Assembly: GCF_001270495.1 (NCBI RefSeq)
Contig: NZ_LGUR01000072.1
Coordinates: 68,675-132,674, forward strand
Length of the DNA: 64,000 bases
Source of the DNA: Streptomyces viridochromogenes
GTDB lineage: Bacteria; Actinomycetota; Actinomycetes; Streptomycetales; Streptomycetaceae
Reading direction: 5' to 3'
Shown: piece after piece, positions 61,483-64,000 of the stretch
How positions within the stretch are numbered: the stretch's first letter is position 1
How the letters are laid out: the number at the start of each line of letters is the position of its first letter
Notes under the pieces: generated by a model
Told to the model about the DNA's origin: nothing
The model's input: the letters and a program-made list of their open reading frames with translations, nothing else
The model's database searches: none
Program-made: the position numbers and the translations under genes

Positions 61483-61950
61483 TCAGAAGTCGACGCGCGC
61501 CTCGTCGTCCACCCTCCCCACCGCCTCCTGACCGAAGGCCTTCTCGTAGGCCCGCCGGATCTCCTCGATCCTGCGGTCGCTGCTCTGCGCCTCCGCCCGC
61601 GGGTAGAGCAGGATCAGCTCGTACGACCGCTCCTTCTCGATCGCCCCGCTCGCGTCCCGCCACTGTCCGCGCCCGGACTGGATCGTGAGCCCGTCCGGGA
61701 AGGCCGGCGTGACCTCCTTGTCGACGAACGCCATGAACTGGCGGTCGGTGACGGCGGGGCCGCCGTCGGGGCGTGCGGTGCCGAAGAAGAGCTGGGTCTC
61801 GACGTAGGGGTCTGCGCGCCGCGGCTCAGCGGCAGTGGGAGTGGGTGCGTCCGCGCCGTCCAGCGTGGCGTACGCGGTCGGCGCGCCGACGGCGAGCAGG
61901 AGGCCAACGGTGGCGAGGACGGCCCGAGTTCGGGTGAAGTGCACGTTCAT
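61483..61950 (-). CDS. DUF3574 domain exported protein
   Basis: 155 residues. A signal peptide (VLATVGLLLAVGAPTAYA) is followed by VETQLFFGTARPDGGPAVTDRQF and FPDGLTIQSGRGQWRD, the DUF3574 signature. No lipobox Cys is seen, so it is probably secreted. Function unknown. Confidence 0.88.
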   Translation of the reverse strand: MNVHFTRTRAVLATVGLLLAVGAPTAYATLDGADAPTPTAAEPRRADPYVETQLFFGTARPDGGPAVTDRQFMAFVDKEVTPAFPDGLTIQSGRGQWRDASGAIEKERSYELILLYPRAEAQSSDRRIEEIRRAYEKAFGQEAVGRVDDEARVDF

Positions 61951-61979
61951 GGCCCATAACTAGCCATACCTCCCGTACT

Positions 61980-63317
61980 TCACTCCTCCAGATCGGGCAG
62001 CCGCGCCGGGTCCGGGCAGATCCGTTCACCGTGGTGGTCGAAGACGAACAGGTGGGCGATGTCGACGAGGAGGGGGACCTGCATGCCGTGCCGGAGGTCG
62101 AGGTCGGGGGTGGTGCGGACGATGAGGTCGCCGGGGAGGCGACCCTCGGGCGGCGCCGGGTCGGGGGCGGCGTCGGCCGGGTGCTCCAGCGTCACCACGG
62201 GCCCGGCGCGCAGGGCACCCGCCCGGCCGCGGAGCCGGTCCAGCACGGTGCCGGCGTCCCGGCGGCGGCGCCGGACCGGGGGGACGGGGCGCGGCGCCTC
62301 CAGGTCGGGTACGACCGCGGGGCGCGAACCGGTGTTGAAGTGCACGAGGATCTCGTGGCCCTGGAACTCCACATGCTCGACCAGGCCGGTGATGTGCACT
62401 TCGCCCGGGCGGGCCGCGGCGGGCTCGGCGATCCGGACCGCCTCCGAGCGCAGGCCGACGATGACCTCGCGGCCCTGCTGGACGCGGAGCAACTGGTGGT
62501 CCAGGGTCAGGGGCTCGGGCAGGCGGAGGTACTGCTTGCCGAGGCTGATGGTCATCGCCCCGTCCAGCGGGGCGCGCACCACGCCGCGCAGGAGGTTGAT
62601 GCGCGGGGTGCCGATGAAGGCGGCGACGAAGATGTTGCGGGGCACCGCGTACACCGAGCGTGGGGTGCCCACCTGCTGCAGGACGCCGCCGCGCAGGACG
62701 GCCACCCGGTCGCCGAGTGACATCGCCTCGGCCTGGTCGTGGGTGACGTACACCGTGGTGACGCCCAACGTGCGGGTGAGGGCGGAGATTTCGGCGCGCA
62801 GGTGGCCCCGGAGCTTGGCGTCGAGGTTGGACAGCGGCTCGTCCATCAGGAACGCGGTGGGGTGGCGGGCGATGGCCCGGCCCATGGCGACGCGCTGGCG
62901 TTCGCCGCCGGAGAGCTGGGCGGGGAAGCGGTCGAGGAGGTCCTCGATACCCAGCATGCGGGCGGTGGTGTCCACGCGCGGGCGCGGATCCGCGCCGGGT
63001 GCCTCGATGCGCAGGGGGAAGCCGATGTTGTCGCGGGTGGTCATGTTCGGGTAGAGGGCGAAGTTCTGGAAGACCATCGCCATCTGCCGCGCGGCGGGCA
63101 GCAGGTCGTTGGCGTACTCGCCGTCGAGCAGCAGCTCGCCCTCGTCGATCTCCTCCAGACCGGCGATCATTCTGAGCACGGTGGACTTGCCGCAGCCGGA
63201 CGGCCCGAGGAGGACCAGGAACTCGCCGGGTTCGACGTCCAGCGAGAAACGGTCCACGACGCGGACGCCTCGCGTGTATGCCTTGCTCACGTCGTGCAGA
63301 GATATGGCGCGTGTCAT
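61980..63317 (-). CDS. MalK/UgpC-type ABC transporter ATP-binding protein
   Basis: 445 residues from ATG at 63317. Walker A LLGPSGCGKST, the signature LSGGERQR, Walker B AFLMDEPLSNLDA and the H-loop VTHDQAEAM are intact. An OB-fold regulatory domain follows, with an Arg/Pro-rich insert (PVPPVRRRRRDAG) that is longer than usual. No permease or binding-protein gene is adjacent, so it may serve several sugar importers like MsiK. Confidence 0.93.
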   Translation of the reverse strand: MTRAISLHDVSKAYTRGVRVVDRFSLDVEPGEFLVLLGPSGCGKSTVLRMIAGLEEIDEGELLLDGEYANDLLPAARQMAMVFQNFALYPNMTTRDNIGFPLRIEAPGADPRPRVDTTARMLGIEDLLDRFPAQLSGGERQRVAMGRAIARHPTAFLMDEPLSNLDAKLRGHLRAEISALTRTLGVTTVYVTHDQAEAMSLGDRVAVLRGGVLQQVGTPRSVYAVPRNIFVAAFIGTPRINLLRGVVRAPLDGAMTISLGKQYLRLPEPLTLDHQLLRVQQGREVIVGLRSEAVRIAEPAAARPGEVHITGLVEHVEFQGHEILVHFNTGSRPAVVPDLEAPRPVPPVRRRRRDAGTVLDRLRGRAGALRAGPVVTLEHPADAAPDPAPPEGRLPGDLIVRTTPDLDLRHGMQVPLLVDIAHLFVFDHHGERICPDPARLPDLEE

Positions 63318-63480
63318 GACGGCTGCCCCCGAGGGCTCATCGGCTCCGCGGTCGAACGCCTCGTGCGGGTCGTACGGGGCGTGTGAGTCACGGAAGTTAA
63401 CGGAATGTGTGCGGGCGGGGGAAGGGAATGGGCGGGATCGGGCATGGCGGTCCAGCAAATGAGAAAACGGACGACGGGAT

Positions 63481-64000
63481 TCAGCGCTTGCCGGCCGCGG
63501 GCGGCTCGCGGGTCGCGGTGAGATGGGCGAAGACGACGACGTTGCCGGAGTAGCCGGTCCTGCGGTCGTAGCTGCCGCCGCAGGTGATCAGGCGGAGCTC
63601 CGGGCGCTTCCGGGCGCCGTACACCTCGCGGTTGGGGAACTTGTCCTTCTCGTACGACTTGATGGCGTCGACGGAGTAGACGGCGGTCCGTCCGTCGGCG
63701 CGCCGGATTTCGATGCGTTTGCCGCGCTTCAGTTCGCCGAGACCGCCGAAGACTGCGGGGCCGGTGTTGGTGTCGAGGTGGCCCACGGCGACGGCGGTGC
63801 CCTGCTCGCCGGGTGACGGCCCGTCCGCGTACCAGCCGGCGATGTCGGGCTCGTCCTCCGGGGGCGCGGGTAGCCGCCGCTCGCTGTCGAGGCGGAGGTC
63901 GACGAGCGGGGCGTCGACGCCGACGTAGGGGATGACCAGGCGGGTCGCACGGGAGCGGGGCAGGGGGCGGGGCGCGGCGGCGCGCTTGGCGGCCTTTTCC
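63481..64000 (-). CDS. Class F sortase, C-terminal part
   Basis: The gene continues beyond the window on its 5' side; about 172 residues are visible. VAVGHLDTN holds the catalytic His, LITCGGSYDRRTGYSGN the catalytic Cys, and the Arg follows at the RTG motif. Class F sortases are transpeptidases found in actinobacteria. It lies far from the chaplins, whose LAxTG signals are handled by class E sortases. Confidence 0.93.
   Translation of the reverse strand, partial: EKAAKRAAAPRPLPRSRATRLVIPYVGVDAPLVDLRLDSERRLPAPPEDEPDIAGWYADGPSPGEQGTAVAVGHLDTNTGPAVFGGLGELKRGKRIEIRRADGRTAVYSVDAIKSYEKDKFPNREVYGARKRPELRLITCGGSYDRRTGYSGNVVVFAHLTATREPPAAGKR

Noticed and set aside
63481..64000. Sortase as the ChpC anchor
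   Set aside because: The visible motifs are class F, while LAxTG chaplins use class E sortases; distance also argues against a direct link.

Overview
The window is high-GC DNA with strong third-position GC bias, frequent GTG starts and 4-nt GTGA gene overlaps. Together with a mycothiol ligase (mshC), a chaplin pair (chpC, chpH), SoxR, F420-type oxidoreductases and many TetR regulators, this points to a Streptomyces chromosome arm/core segment. From memory, the order mshC - DUF3090 - phosphatase - chpC/chpH - M20 peptidase - tRNA-Leu - gluconate genes - soxR resembles the S. coelicolor SCO1663-SCO1706 region; this was not checked by search.

Layout: 1-1.45 kb holds the end of a subtilisin-like protease and a glutamine-rich protein that share a C-terminal domain. 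1.5-5 kb is the mshC group on the minus strand. 5-12.6 kb holds a CorA transporter, a ferritin-like protein, an F420-type oxidoreductase, an aldo/keto reductase, a motif-eroded RecD2-like protein and two small conserved proteins. 12.7-14 kb carries the long and short chaplin genes, each followed by a strong hairpin. 14.1-15.7 kb has an M20 peptidase and tRNA-Leu(GAG) with encoded CCA. 15.8-25.5 kb looks like accessory cargo downstream of the tRNA: a two-transmembrane protein plus NLR-like STAND ATPase pair, then a Pls/PosA-type single-module NRPS overlapped by an M1 zinc peptidase, then a YchJ protein.

25.5-30.2 kb is a gluconate/idonate locus: divergent GntR regulator, gluconokinase, GntP permease, SDR and Zn-dehydrogenase. 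30.2-38.1 kb is mixed housekeeping: molybdopterin oxidoreductase plus cytochrome b, APC permease, DMT transporter, Nudix, two overlapping DUF202 membrane proteins, a quinone-reductase-like enzyme and a His-rich metal-binding protein. 38.3-43.8 kb is an acyl-CoA locus (ACAD10/11-like kinase and dehydrogenase, acyl-CoA ligase, SDR) around a TetR regulator, with a shared operator-like motif.

44-51.2 kb holds exported or hydrolytic enzymes (NamZ-like, alpha/beta hydrolase, penicillin acylase), a zinc-ribbon protein and a BKACE enzyme whose stop codon lies in the edge of a 107-bp MITE. 51.4-61.4 kb contains SoxR, a MaoC hydratase, two TetR regulators, an acyl-CoA dehydrogenase, ArsR plus an EamA exporter, an MHS-type transporter and alcohol/aldehyde dehydrogenases. 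The end has a DUF3574 protein, a MalK-like ABC ATPase and the 3' part of a class F sortase.

The most novel-looking items are the 2TM/STAND pair, the protease/Q-rich pair, the dead RecD2-like protein and the Pls/PosA-M1 pair. Three TetR regulons can be proposed from matching operator-like palindromes. No gap between called genes exceeds about 300 bases.
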